The notes under the pieces are model-generated. The model searched no databases. It was not told the origin of the DNA and worked only from the letters and a program-made list of their open reading frames with translations. Of a stretch of DNA of 64,000 nt, positions 16,723 through 25,915 are shown in pieces. This DNA comes from JADLBR01 sp020847615. Lineage in GTDB: Bacteria; Verrucomicrobiota; Verrucomicrobiia; JADLBR01. Location: positions 62,001-126,000 of the forward strand of contig JAPKHT010000001.1 in NCBI GenBank assembly GCA_026646655.1, written 5' to 3'. Each line of letters opens with the position of its first letter. Positions within the stretch are counted from its first letter, which is position 1. A program made the position numbers and the translations under genes.

Positions 16723-17714
16723 AACACACCCTCATCGTCCTCCTCGCCCTGCTGCTCGCACCGCTGGCAGCACACTCTCAGCAAGCCGCTCGGGACACCG
16801 TCCGCGACCGCCTCTGGATCTTCACCGTCCATGCCGGAGGGAACAATCGGGAAAACCTGGTTGGCCCTTCGCTGGAGCATAAGCATTACATTGATGATTA
16901 CGCTCCAGGCGGGTCGCGCATGACGCCAACCGAGGGTGCTTTTTGGCTGGGGGTTCCGAATCTGCTTTTGATCCGGACCGGGGACAACCCACCACTGCCC
17001 AGCGCCCAACCGGAACGGGCGAAGTCCGCTTTCGAGCAATACGCGATCTCATTCCAGCCGCTGGACCGGGTCGTGTGGTCCGTCGTTGGTGCCGGGGGCG
17101 AGGGAGGAATGAGTGAACTTCCGCCCGTCCTGGACCTCGCCAGAAAATTCCCGAATATCGGCGGCGTCTTCCTCGATGACTTTGTCCGCCCCGACAAGCG
17201 GGTGAACGGACGCATGGTCGGACGCCCCTCGCTCCAGAGAGAGGAACTGAGCCGCGCGCGCGAACAGATGAACGCCGTTGGACGACCGATGGAAATTTGG
17301 GTGACGCTTTACACCCACGAAGTAAATCCCGCGCGAACAGTGAAGTCGCCGTCCTTCAAGGACTGCAATCCGCCTTTGGCTTCATTCCTCGACCAGTTTG
17401 ACGTGCTTACCCTTTGGACCTGGAACTCGGAGGAGATCCCCGAATGGGAGGCCAATCTCAGCGCGTTGGAGAAGATGGCGCCAAAGAATGCCCGCGTTGC
17501 GATGGGCCTTTACCTCTGGGATTTCCACAACAAGAAACCCGTCCCTGAAGACCTGATGCAGCACCAGTGCGACCTCGGACTGAGATGGCTCAAGAAGGGG
17601 CGCATCACCGACATGATCTTCCTCGCCAACACCATGCTGGACGTAGAAATGCCCAGCGCCGAGTTCTCGCGCCAGTGGATCAAAAGGCACGGTGACGAGA
17701 AGTTGAACCGATAA
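16719..17714 (+). CDS. Secreted protein of unknown function, paralogue 1
   Basis: The 331-residue protein has a shared-type leader (MKHTLIVLLALLLAPLAAHS). No family is recognised. Its clear feature is similarity along the whole length to the next gene's product: SRMTP-EGA-WLG-PNLL, AISF--L--V-WS-VG, GVFLDDFVRP, VGRPMEIWVT, LWTW, GLYLWD and RQWIK are shared in order. The acidic LDDF and the terminal beta-strand-like repeats suggest a TIM-barrel fold of glycosidase type, with Asp residues as candidate catalytic groups. This is inference from pattern only. The ATG is in a 4-nt overlap with the preceding gene. Confidence 0.6.
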   Translation: MKHTLIVLLALLLAPLAAHSQQAARDTVRDRLWIFTVHAGGNNRENLVGPSLEHKHYIDDYAPGGSRMTPTEGAFWLGVPNLLLIRTGDNPPLPSAQPERAKSAFEQYAISFQPLDRVVWSVVGAGGEGGMSELPPVLDLARKFPNIGGVFLDDFVRPDKRVNGRMVGRPSLQREELSRAREQMNAVGRPMEIWVTLYTHEVNPARTVKSPSFKDCNPPLASFLDQFDVLTLWTWNSEEIPEWEANLSALEKMAPKNARVAMGLYLWDFHNKKPVPEDLMQHQCDLGLRWLKKGRITDMIFLANTMLDVEMPSAEFSRQWIKRHGDEKLNR

Positions 17715-17722
17715 GGAACTCC

Positions 17723-18721
17723 ATGAAGCCCGCAGTCATCCTTCTCCTTGCCCTGCTGCTCGCGCCGCTGGCCGCGCATGCTCAACAAAACGCGCCCAAA
17801 ACTGTCCGCGACAACCTCTGGCTCTTCGCCTGCCCGCCGGGGGGCGATGCCGACTATCTGGAAAACGCCGGCATCCGCGGCGGTTCCCGCATGACACCGG
17901 TGGAGGGTGCCCATTGGCTGGGGATACCGAATCTCCTTTTTGTGACCCAGGACCACAACCGGCCCAAGGCCACGTGGACTGAGATCAAATGGAAAGCCAG
18001 GACGACCATGGAGCAGTGGGCGATTTCCTTCGAGTCGCTCAAGAAGGTCAGTTGGTCCGCCGTCGGCTCAAGCGGCAGCGGCGGGCTCAAGACCGTGCCC
18101 GACATCGTCTCGACCGCGAAATCGTATCCCAACCTCACGGGCGTTTATCTCGATGACTTCGTCAAGGATCGGAAAAAGCTGAGCGACGGAACCTTCGCCG
18201 GTCGGCCGGCGATGTCCGAGGTGGAATTGGAGGACATGCGCGCGCAGCTCGCCAAGGTCGGCCGACCGATGGAAGTCTGGACGACCATCTACGCCTACGA
18301 CCTGGATCCGCAGCACCCCGAATATACCCATTGCGAACCGCCTCTGGTCGACTCGCTGAAGCACTTCGACGTCATTGTGCTCTGGACCTGGAAGAGCGAC
18401 GATCTCCGCGACCTGGAGAAGAACCTCGCGCGCATCGAGGCCGTGAAGCCCAGGGAGGCCAGGGTGGCACTGGGCATCTACCTCTGGGACTACACTGGCA
18501 TCGACGAGAAGAAGAAAAACGACCCGACCTACCGCTTCGGCAAGCCCGTCCCGCTCGACCTGATGGAGCTCCAATGCTCGCTCGGCCTGAAGTGGCTCAA
18601 AGAAGGCCGGGTCCGCGACCTCGTCGTCCTCGGCAACACCCACCTCGACATCGGCGCCCCGTCCGCCCCGTGGATGCGCCAGTGGATCAAGAAACACGCG
18701 GAAGAACAAATGAACTGGTAG
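17723..18721 (+). CDS. Secreted protein of unknown function, paralogue 2
   Basis: The 332-residue tandem relative of the preceding gene begins 8 nt after it behind AAGGA. Leader MKPAVILLLALLLAPLAAHA; then GGSRMTPVEGAHWLGIPNLL, GVYLDDFVKD, VGRPMEVWTT, VLWTWKSDD, GIYLWDY and RQWIKKHAEEQ, matching paralogue 1 in order. The conserved acidic LDDF motif and Trp-rich strands suggest a carbohydrate-active TIM barrel, but no characterised family is recognised. Divergence outside the motifs suggests an old duplication with possibly distinct substrates. Confidence 0.6.
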   Translation: MKPAVILLLALLLAPLAAHAQQNAPKTVRDNLWLFACPPGGDADYLENAGIRGGSRMTPVEGAHWLGIPNLLFVTQDHNRPKATWTEIKWKARTTMEQWAISFESLKKVSWSAVGSSGSGGLKTVPDIVSTAKSYPNLTGVYLDDFVKDRKKLSDGTFAGRPAMSEVELEDMRAQLAKVGRPMEVWTTIYAYDLDPQHPEYTHCEPPLVDSLKHFDVIVLWTWKSDDLRDLEKNLARIEAVKPREARVALGIYLWDYTGIDEKKKNDPTYRFGKPVPLDLMELQCSLGLKWLKEGRVRDLVVLGNTHLDIGAPSAPWMRQWIKKHAEEQMNW

Positions 18722-18730
18722 ACGAAAGCA

Positions 18731-20554
18731 ATGACCGTGAGCCGCCCCCTTCCACTCCTCGCCGCCCTGCTGCTCGCGCCGCTGGCCGCGCTGCCAGCCG
18801 CCGACCCGGACGTGGCCCCGCTATCGAAGACCAAGCAATGGAGTCTTGCCGGTCCGCTTGGCCGGACGCCACCGCGCGAGAATGAGTCCTGGCCACTGTC
18901 GGACCAGAAAAACCGGGACGGCTGGGTGAAGTTCGAACCGATGTGGGACGAGTTCGACGGCCCGGCGCTCGATACCAACAAGTGGACCGTGGGCATGTCC
19001 TGGTGGCGTGGCCGGCAGCCGGCATGGTTCAAGCCGTCTAATGTCGCCGTGCGCGCCGGGCAATTGCACCTGACCATGCGCAAGGAACCGGTGCCGCCGG
19101 GCATGGAAAAGCACGGTTACAAGGACTACACCTCCGCCGCCCTGCATACCCGCGCGCGTTCGAGTTACGGCTATTACGAGATCAAAGCGCGGCCGATGAA
19201 CTCCGCCGGCTCCAGTGCGTTCTGGTTCCAAAACGAGGATCCCACCACGCATCCGGATTGGGCGACGGAGATTGATGTGTTCGAGCTGTGCGGCAAGTCG
19301 GAAACATTCGAGCGGAGATACAACATGAACCTGCACGTCTTCCGCACGCCGCACGAGAAGCGGCATTGGAGCGTCGGTGGTGAATGGGTCGCGCCGTGGC
19401 GCTTCGCAGACGATTTCCATGTCTTTGGCTTCGAGTGGGGTCGCGAGGAGTTGCGGTGGTTTGTGGATGGCGTCCTGGTCCGGACGGTGGCGAACACGCA
19501 CTGGCACCAGCCGCTCCACTTGATTTTCGACAGCGAAACCATGCCGGATTGGTTCGGCATGCCGAACGATGCGGACCTGCCTTCAACCTCCAGCATCGAA
19601 TACATCCGTGCCTGGACGCATTCCACGGCCAATGTTCCAACGCGCTCGGCGTCGCCGAAAATCGCCGGCCCCTACGTCCGCGTTTACATTCCCGGTGAGG
19701 ATGTCTTTCCTGGACCGGATTCCCCGAACTTCAAGGCCGGGCAGTCCTACTCCGACTGGGTGCCAAACGATCATGCGATTCTCAAGGGGCCAGAGGGCCG
19801 CTGGCACGCGTTTGGCATCACGCATCCGAAGCCGCCCGACTACCAACCGCCGCATTATGGCAAGGGTGTGCATGAAGCGGAATGGTTGCTGTTCCACGCT
19901 GTTGCGCCTGTGGGCACGTTGAAGCAACACCTGAAGACAGGCGCTTGGCGCGACCAGGCGAAAGTGCTCGCCCCCAGCGCGCGGCCTGGCGAAATCAAGG
20001 AGTGCCACGCGCCGTTTATCGTGCGCCGCGACGGTCCTTATCACATGATTTACGGTCCCAGCCCGCTGCGACTGGCGACTTCCGCCAACCTGCATGACTG
20101 GCAGCCGGTCGGCCCTTTGTTCGCACAGCAGGGTGGCGCGCGCGATCCCAACGTGCTGTTCCATGACGGTCACTACATCCTCTGCTACGTCACGGGCAAC
20201 GCGATTCTGGCGCGGCACTCGACCGACTTGCGAAATTGGAGCGCGGACGCAGTCGAGGTCTTTCGCATGCGGCGCGGAGGCGATCCCGAATCACCCTGCA
20301 TCGTGGAGCACGGCGGCCATTTCTACCTGTTCTGGTGCCTGTGGGACGCCGCCGATGAGGTCAACGGCGCCTACGACAATCGAACGTTCGTGTTTCGTTC
20401 CAGAAATCCGCTGGATTTCAAGACCGCGCCGTGCGTCGCCGAACTCAAAGCCCACGCGCCGGAGGTCTTTCGCGATGAGGACGGCGACTGGTTCATCTCC
20501 AGCGTTGAATGGCCTCACCGCGGTGTCAGCATCGCGCCCCTAGCGTGGGAGTAA
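18731..20554 (+). CDS. GH16 endo-glycanase fused to a GH43-like beta-propeller
   Basis: The 607-residue secreted protein has two catalytic-type modules. Residues about 70-300 form a GH16 jelly roll with signature EIDVFE (Glu180 nucleophile, Asp182, Glu185 acid/base). FELCG and long Trp-rich strands resemble agarase, porphyranase or carrageenase branches of GH16. Residues about 320-600 look like a five-bladed propeller of the GH43/GH32/GH117 kind (KECHAPFIVRRDGPYHMIYG, ARDPNVLFHDGHYIL, ESPCIVEHGGHFYLFW). GH16 would cut a beta-linked backbone and the propeller could remove side or end sugars. Leader LLAALLLAPLAALPAAD is the shared type. It starts 9 nt after paralogue 2. Confidence 0.8.
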   Translation: MTVSRPLPLLAALLLAPLAALPAADPDVAPLSKTKQWSLAGPLGRTPPRENESWPLSDQKNRDGWVKFEPMWDEFDGPALDTNKWTVGMSWWRGRQPAWFKPSNVAVRAGQLHLTMRKEPVPPGMEKHGYKDYTSAALHTRARSSYGYYEIKARPMNSAGSSAFWFQNEDPTTHPDWATEIDVFELCGKSETFERRYNMNLHVFRTPHEKRHWSVGGEWVAPWRFADDFHVFGFEWGREELRWFVDGVLVRTVANTHWHQPLHLIFDSETMPDWFGMPNDADLPSTSSIEYIRAWTHSTANVPTRSASPKIAGPYVRVYIPGEDVFPGPDSPNFKAGQSYSDWVPNDHAILKGPEGRWHAFGITHPKPPDYQPPHYGKGVHEAEWLLFHAVAPVGTLKQHLKTGAWRDQAKVLAPSARPGEIKECHAPFIVRRDGPYHMIYGPSPLRLATSANLHDWQPVGPLFAQQGGARDPNVLFHDGHYILCYVTGNAILARHSTDLRNWSADAVEVFRMRRGGDPESPCIVEHGGHFYLFWCLWDAADEVNGAYDNRTFVFRSRNPLDFKTAPCVAELKAHAPEVFRDEDGDWFISSVEWPHRGVSIAPLAWE

Positions 20555-20601
20555 CTCGTCATGAACAGAGCAATCCATCACGCCTCTCTTCGATTGAATC
20601 C

Positions 20602-23178
20602 ATGAAACCCACCCTCACATTTCTCACCGCTCTGCCTCTGGCTGTCACGCTCGCTGCCGCCGCCGATTCCGACGTGCCGTTCGCGCAGATCGCGCGGCCT
20701 CAGCCGCGCGCCAGCGGCGCACCGAAAGCTTCAGACGTTTGTTTTTCGACGCGCTGGCCGCGACCGATGAATCCCTCGGACAAGTGGGATTCGTTCGAGG
20801 CCGCCCGCCACTTCCATGCGACGCGGCTGGACTGGCTCTACTTGTCAGGGAAACCGGACCGCGACAAGTCCTTCGTCGCGAAGTTCAAGGCCGCGGGGTA
20901 TGTGGTCGGGGGCACGCTAAACTGCCAGCCGACGGACTCGCCGACTGCCGCGAAACGCGCGTTCACCATTGCGCGCACGGTGGACATGAAGGGCGAGCCG
21001 CTGAAGGATCCGTGGACAAGGAAATACGGCGGGCGGTTCTGTTGCCCGAACAACCCCGGCTACGCGGAGCTTCTTCTCGACCACGCCCGTTACGCGCTCG
21101 ACGCCGGCGTAGACTATTTCCAGATGGACGGCGTCCAGCTCAACGACGTCATGGTGCGCTACGGCGGCTGTTTCTGCGCGCACTGCGTGAAGGGCTTTCG
21201 TGAGTATGTCGCCGTGCACTCGACGCGCGGCCAGCACACCGAGTGGGGCATCAGCGACCCGACCTCGTTCGACTACGCGCGTTTCCTGCTCGATCGGGGC
21301 ACGGCGCCAGACGCCGCCATCAGCGCGTGGAAGGGGCCGAGGGAACTGCGCGATCTGTTCCGCGCGTTCCAGATCGAGTCGGGACTCGGCTTCCTTCGCG
21401 AGATGCACCGGGCGATTGACCGCATCGCCGGGCGCAAGCTCGCCTACTCGTGCAACGCGTCGAATGAGTTCCTGACGGACTATTGCAAAGTCCACGACTT
21501 CGCGTTCAACGAAACCTATCCCGCAAAGGAGGGCGACCCCGCGTTCCTCTACGAGCAGCGCCTGAAACCGGCGCAGAAGCTGGGCAAGACGTTCCTGATG
21601 ACATTCGTGTCGGACGACGTGCCGCACAACCGCCGCTTCATCGCGTCGGCCTACGCGCTCGGCGCCAATGTCGTCGTGCCGTGGGACGTCTTCACGGGAC
21701 TGGACTCGCCGCGCTTCTTCGGAACGCCGGAGCAATTCAGCGATCTGTTCGGGTTCGTGCGGGCCAACGCCGCGCTGCTCGACGGCTACGAGGACGCGGG
21801 CGTGTTTGGTGGGGGAATCCGCGATCCGCGGTTTGCGGAGAACGAACCGCCGCTCCAGGTCTATGCCGCGTCGGAGGTGCTTGCCGCCGTCCGCGCAAGG
21901 CCGGGCCAAGCCGACGCGCCGGTGGTCATCCATCTCGTGGGCGCGAAGAACAACCAGACCGGCCCGATGCGCGTGACCTTCGATCCGCGGCGATTCTTCG
22001 GCGGACGCCCGTTGAAGTTGCGCTTCCTCGCGCCTACGCCCTACGACGCCGCCGCGCACGAGAAAGCCGAATTGTCGCGCGACTTCGCGCCGCTCACCAC
22101 AGCCACGGAACTGCCCGGCGGGCGCGTCTGCGTCGCCGAATTGCCCGGAGTTGACCCGTGGGGCATTCTTGTCATCGAACCCGCCGGCGACAAGGCGACG
22201 ACTCCGTGGCAGCCCGCCGTCTGGTGCGATGAACGGAGCCGCTTTGGCGAGACCCTGCAAGTGCGGCTCGGTTGCCCGACGTCCGATACGCAGATCCGCT
22301 ACACGCTCGACGGCTCCGAGCCTTCAAAGACCGCCCCACTCTACCATAAACCGTTTCAGTTCAATGGCTCGACGACGCTCAAGGCGATAGCCTTTGGCGC
22401 GGACGGCGCGGCCAGCCCGGTGCTTTCCGCCCGATTCGAGCGTGCCGAGGCCCGTCCCCGGCTTGCGCCCGATGCCGATGCTCTCAAGGCGAATCTCAAA
22501 CTGTGGCTAAGCGCCGCCACCCTCGCCACGACGCTCAAGGACGGCGCCCCCGTCTCGAAGTGGCCCGCCGTCGTGGGACCGGCCGCCACCGTTCCGGCGC
22601 TCAAACTTCTCACCGGCGCAACCCCCGCTGCCCCGACGTTTGGGGCCACGCTCATCAACGGCCGACCGGGCGTCCGGTTCGATGGCGTGGACGACCAGTT
22701 GGAGGTCGCCGGTTTCGCGAACGCCTGTCTCGCGGGTAAGCCATTTACGGTGTTCCTCGTCACGCAGTCCGACGACACACAGTTCGGCGTCTGCGGCAAC
22801 GCCGCCAACGGCTCCGGCGGCATCCCGCGCCTGTATCTGACGCGCGGCGCGTTTAACTACGACCGAATTGCCGACTCCGTTGCCGTGGGGGCAAGCCCCG
22901 GCGTTGCGGCCGTCACCGTTTACCGGCACGACGGCGTCAGAACCGCCTCCGCGCGCAGTGGCGGACGCGACACAGGAAAGCGCGACGACCTGCCCGTGGT
23001 CAAACAATTCGGCGGCGGCAACCTCGCCATTCCCCTCTGGAGCGGCCTTACCAACCACGCCGGCAACCTCGGCGAGATCATCGCCTACGACCGCCAGTTC
23101 ACCGCCGCCGAAGTCGAGGCCATCGAGGAAGACCTCGCTCAACGCTACGGCATCGCCGCCCATCCGCGCTGGCGATGA
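20602..23178 (+). CDS. Modular secreted glycosidase-like protein with chitobiase C-domain and LamG
   Basis: The 858-residue protein starts at ATG 20602 with signal peptide MKPTLTFLTALPLAVTLAAA. Residues about 30-420 look like a TIM barrel of the GH42-like hypothetical type (YFQMDGVQLNDVMVRYGG, CFCAHCVKGF, YSCNASNEF). Residues about 570-620 carry a chitobiase/beta-hexosaminidase C-terminal repeat (RYTLDGSEPSKTAPLY). Residues about 660-850 form a concanavalin/LamG-type module (LINGRPGVRFDGVDDQLEV) likely to bind carbohydrate. Catalytic specificity cannot be named. It lies within the coordinated enzyme cluster, 47 nt from both neighbours. Confidence 0.65.
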   Translation: MKPTLTFLTALPLAVTLAAAADSDVPFAQIARPQPRASGAPKASDVCFSTRWPRPMNPSDKWDSFEAARHFHATRLDWLYLSGKPDRDKSFVAKFKAAGYVVGGTLNCQPTDSPTAAKRAFTIARTVDMKGEPLKDPWTRKYGGRFCCPNNPGYAELLLDHARYALDAGVDYFQMDGVQLNDVMVRYGGCFCAHCVKGFREYVAVHSTRGQHTEWGISDPTSFDYARFLLDRGTAPDAAISAWKGPRELRDLFRAFQIESGLGFLREMHRAIDRIAGRKLAYSCNASNEFLTDYCKVHDFAFNETYPAKEGDPAFLYEQRLKPAQKLGKTFLMTFVSDDVPHNRRFIASAYALGANVVVPWDVFTGLDSPRFFGTPEQFSDLFGFVRANAALLDGYEDAGVFGGGIRDPRFAENEPPLQVYAASEVLAAVRARPGQADAPVVIHLVGAKNNQTGPMRVTFDPRRFFGGRPLKLRFLAPTPYDAAAHEKAELSRDFAPLTTATELPGGRVCVAELPGVDPWGILVIEPAGDKATTPWQPAVWCDERSRFGETLQVRLGCPTSDTQIRYTLDGSEPSKTAPLYHKPFQFNGSTTLKAIAFGADGAASPVLSARFERAEARPRLAPDADALKANLKLWLSAATLATTLKDGAPVSKWPAVVGPAATVPALKLLTGATPAAPTFGATLINGRPGVRFDGVDDQLEVAGFANACLAGKPFTVFLVTQSDDTQFGVCGNAANGSGGIPRLYLTRGAFNYDRIADSVAVGASPGVAAVTVYRHDGVRTASARSGGRDTGKRDDLPVVKQFGGGNLAIPLWSGLTNHAGNLGEIIAYDRQFTAAEVEAIEEDLAQRYGIAAHPRWR

Positions 23179-23225
23179 CAGATGGCAGGGTTCCCCTCGG
23201 CCGCCCAACAGATGACAACACTAAC

Positions 23226-24572
23226 ATGAAACCCGCCCTCGCTCTCCTCACCACCCTGCTGCTGGCCGCGCCGCTGGCCGGGCCGCATGCCGCCGATGCG
23301 CCGAAGCCCAACATCATCTACATCCTCGCGGACGATTTTGGCCTGCCCGACATCGGCTGCTATGGTTCGGTTTACAAGACACCGCATCTCGATGCGCTGG
23401 CCGCGGGCGGCACGCGCTTCGAGTATTGTTTCGCGGCGCCGCTGTGCGCTCCGACGCGGGCGATGGGCATGTTCGGCCGCTACGGTTTTCGCACGGGCGT
23501 GACCGACAACGGCCTGGGCGCCGCCGCCACGCCGCAGGGCGAGGTGTGCATCGCCAAGGTGCTCAAGCGGGCCGGGTATGCCACGGCCGTGGCCGGGAAG
23601 TGGTCGGACTTGGAATACCTCGTCACGCCGGAGGACGCCGCGAAGTGGGGTTACGACAAGTTCATGATCTGGGGCGAGAAGTGGGAAGAAGACGGCGGAC
23701 AGACCGGACGGGCACGGTATTGGGGACCGGACTACAACCACAACGGCAAGATCCTAAGCGGCGACAAAGAGACATTCGGCCCCGACCTGCTGCACGATTT
23801 CGTCGTGGATTTCATCCGCCTCCACCAGGGGGGGCCATTCTTCATTTATTATCCCACGCCGCTGATCCATTACAAACTGCAGCGCACGCCCGACAGTGTC
23901 GGGAAGAAACCCGACCTTCACGCCGACAACATCGCCTATCTGGACAAGCTCGTTGGCAAGCTCGTCGCCGAACTCGACAGCTTGGGGCTTCGCGACAAGA
24001 CGCTCATCGTGTTCGTCGGCGACAACGGCTCCACCAAAGGGGCGCATACCGTCCATGGCCGCCCGATTCACGGTAAAAAGGGAGAACTCAACGAAGGCGG
24101 CTGCCGCGTGCCCCTGATCGTCAATTGGCCCGGAACGACACCCGCCGGAAAAGTCTCCGGGGACCTGGTGAGCATCACCGATTTCTTCCCAACCTTCACC
24201 GAGTTGGCGGGGGCCACCCTGCCTTCCGGCGTGACGATCGACGGTCACAGCTTCGCCCCGCAAGCACTGGGCCGTACCGGTCGGCCGCGCGAATGGGTCT
24301 ATGTGCAGTTGCGGGGCGACTGCTACGTGCGTGACGCCCGATGGAAGCTCACCAACGCGGGAGGCTTCTTCGACATGAGGGACGCCCCCTGGCAGGAGAT
24401 TCCTGTTTCCGCCGACACGTCCGACCCCGAAGCCAAGGCCGCCCGCGCCAGGCTGCAGACGGCACTCGACGGCATGTTGGGGCAGGATCCCAACAAGGAA
24501 CCCACGGTCAAACCAGGCACCCAGCCGGCGAGCGAGGAACCGGCCAAGAAAAGGAAAGAGAAAGCGCAATGA
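23226..24572 (+). CDS. Sulfatase, arylsulfatase-like
   Basis: The 448-residue sulfatase has leader MKPALALLTTLLLAAPLAGP, metal-binding ILADDFG and formylglycine motif CAPTR (Cys74). FVGDNGSTKG supplies further metal ligands and RPIHGKKGELNEGG fits the substrate-binding Lys/His region. The protein ends in a Lys/Glu-rich tail (EEPAKKRKEKAQ), recalling the basic tail of the sulfatase at 10492. It is predicted to desulfate glycans outside the cytoplasm. Its TGA overlaps the start of the next gene. Confidence 0.92.
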   Translation: MKPALALLTTLLLAAPLAGPHAADAPKPNIIYILADDFGLPDIGCYGSVYKTPHLDALAAGGTRFEYCFAAPLCAPTRAMGMFGRYGFRTGVTDNGLGAAATPQGEVCIAKVLKRAGYATAVAGKWSDLEYLVTPEDAAKWGYDKFMIWGEKWEEDGGQTGRARYWGPDYNHNGKILSGDKETFGPDLLHDFVVDFIRLHQGGPFFIYYPTPLIHYKLQRTPDSVGKKPDLHADNIAYLDKLVGKLVAELDSLGLRDKTLIVFVGDNGSTKGAHTVHGRPIHGKKGELNEGGCRVPLIVNWPGTTPAGKVSGDLVSITDFFPTFTELAGATLPSGVTIDGHSFAPQALGRTGRPREWVYVQLRGDCYVRDARWKLTNAGGFFDMRDAPWQEIPVSADTSDPEAKAARARLQTALDGMLGQDPNKEPTVKPGTQPASEEPAKKRKEKAQ

Positions 24573-25915
24573 AGCCCACCCTCACCCTCCTCGCCGCGCT
24601 GCTGCTCGCGCCGCTGGCCGCGTCGCACGCTGCGGATGCGGCAACGTCCGGGGATGAATGGCTCCGCCTGACTGCGGAGAGCCGGACGCTGCTCCAGCGC
24701 GACCCGAGTCTCCTGACGCTCGAACCGGTGCGGTTGCCATGCGGGCGGCATCTGCTCGGTGCCAACGATCATCTGGGGTGGCCGGTGGCTACGCTCTCGG
24801 GCCAGGCCATCGTGGTGGTGTTCCATCGCAAGCCCCAGCATTGGAGTGGCAAGGACGAGCCGGACGCCCACACGTCCACCGCCGTGGTCAGTCGGTCGAC
24901 CGATGGTGGAGAATCGTGGTCGGAGCCGGTCGACCTGCGGCAGTTCGTGCTGACGCCTACCAAAGGTTGCCGGCTCGGCTTTGGCAACACCATCGGCACG
25001 GATGCGGGCGGTGCGGTGGTGGTGGTCACTGGCTACGGCGTGTTTCGCTCCGAGGATGAGGGCGCGAGCTGGCAGCACCTGCCGGGGGCCTTCGGCGAGG
25101 ACCAGCTCAAGGGTCCAAAGACGAACAACGGTCCGAGGTTGGCGCTTCATCCGGAATACGGTCTGGTTGCACCGGGTCACAAAACGAGCGAGGGAATCGT
25201 CCCTAGGCGACGCAACCCTGACGGCACACCCTATATCGCTCCCGAGCTCTGGGTGCGATGGTCGAAGGATGGCGGGCGGACGTGGCAGGAGACGAAACAG
25301 GATTTGCCGGCATTTGCCACGGCCATCGAGCCCAGCGCGCTGTCGCATGACGGCGCCCTGTTCATCGTCGCGCGCTGCCACGGACCGGAGAGCTACGAGC
25401 CAGCGACCAAGACGTGGCGCTACGTGCAACTCTGGTCCGCCACCGGCTGGCTGCCGTTCCAGGCGGCGTTGACGGACATCCGCGCCTCCGATGTGCGCGA
25501 TCGCAGTCGTGGCAATTACCACGGCCCGTGGACGCAGGACACGGTGGATTTGAGCTTCAACCCCGTGAGCCGCCGCATCGAGTGCGTCGCCACCGACCGC
25601 AATGGCGACGCTGGGGCGGGCGCGAACAACCTGCGGGACTGCCAGACTCTCAATCTCTGGAGCATCGACCCCGCAGCCTTTCGGCGTGGGGAAATCCAGT
25701 GGCGTTTCGAAGGCACGCTGATGAAAAGGAGCGGCCTGATGGCCAAGGGCGAGATCGACGGCATGCACCCGGGCGCCGCCGTGATCGACACGACCGCCGG
25801 GGTCCAGCACATCTTCATCTACGCGGGAGCGCCCGCAGGACCAGCCGGGATATTCCGTCTCACCCGGACGCTCGATACCGACCGGCTCCGAACACCCCTG
25901 CACCAATCCCAATGA
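24569..25915 (+). CDS. Secreted BNR/Asp-box beta-propeller, sialidase-like
   Basis: The 448-residue protein has leader MKPTLTLLAALLLAPLAASHAAD. Three Asp boxes are visible (RSTDGGESW, RSEDEGASW, WSKDGGRTW), which define a six-bladed sialidase-type propeller. The sialidase FRIP/YRIP motif is not obvious, so activity on sialic acid is doubtful; a different exo-glycosidase or a lectin-like role is possible. ATGA overlaps on both sides place it firmly in the operon between a sulfatase and GH36. Confidence 0.7.
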   Translation: MKPTLTLLAALLLAPLAASHAADAATSGDEWLRLTAESRTLLQRDPSLLTLEPVRLPCGRHLLGANDHLGWPVATLSGQAIVVVFHRKPQHWSGKDEPDAHTSTAVVSRSTDGGESWSEPVDLRQFVLTPTKGCRLGFGNTIGTDAGGAVVVVTGYGVFRSEDEGASWQHLPGAFGEDQLKGPKTNNGPRLALHPEYGLVAPGHKTSEGIVPRRRNPDGTPYIAPELWVRWSKDGGRTWQETKQDLPAFATAIEPSALSHDGALFIVARCHGPESYEPATKTWRYVQLWSATGWLPFQAALTDIRASDVRDRSRGNYHGPWTQDTVDLSFNPVSRRIECVATDRNGDAGAGANNLRDCQTLNLWSIDPAAFRRGEIQWRFEGTLMKRSGLMAKGEIDGMHPGAAVIDTTAGVQHIFIYAGAPAGPAGIFRLTRTLDTDRLRTPLHQSQ

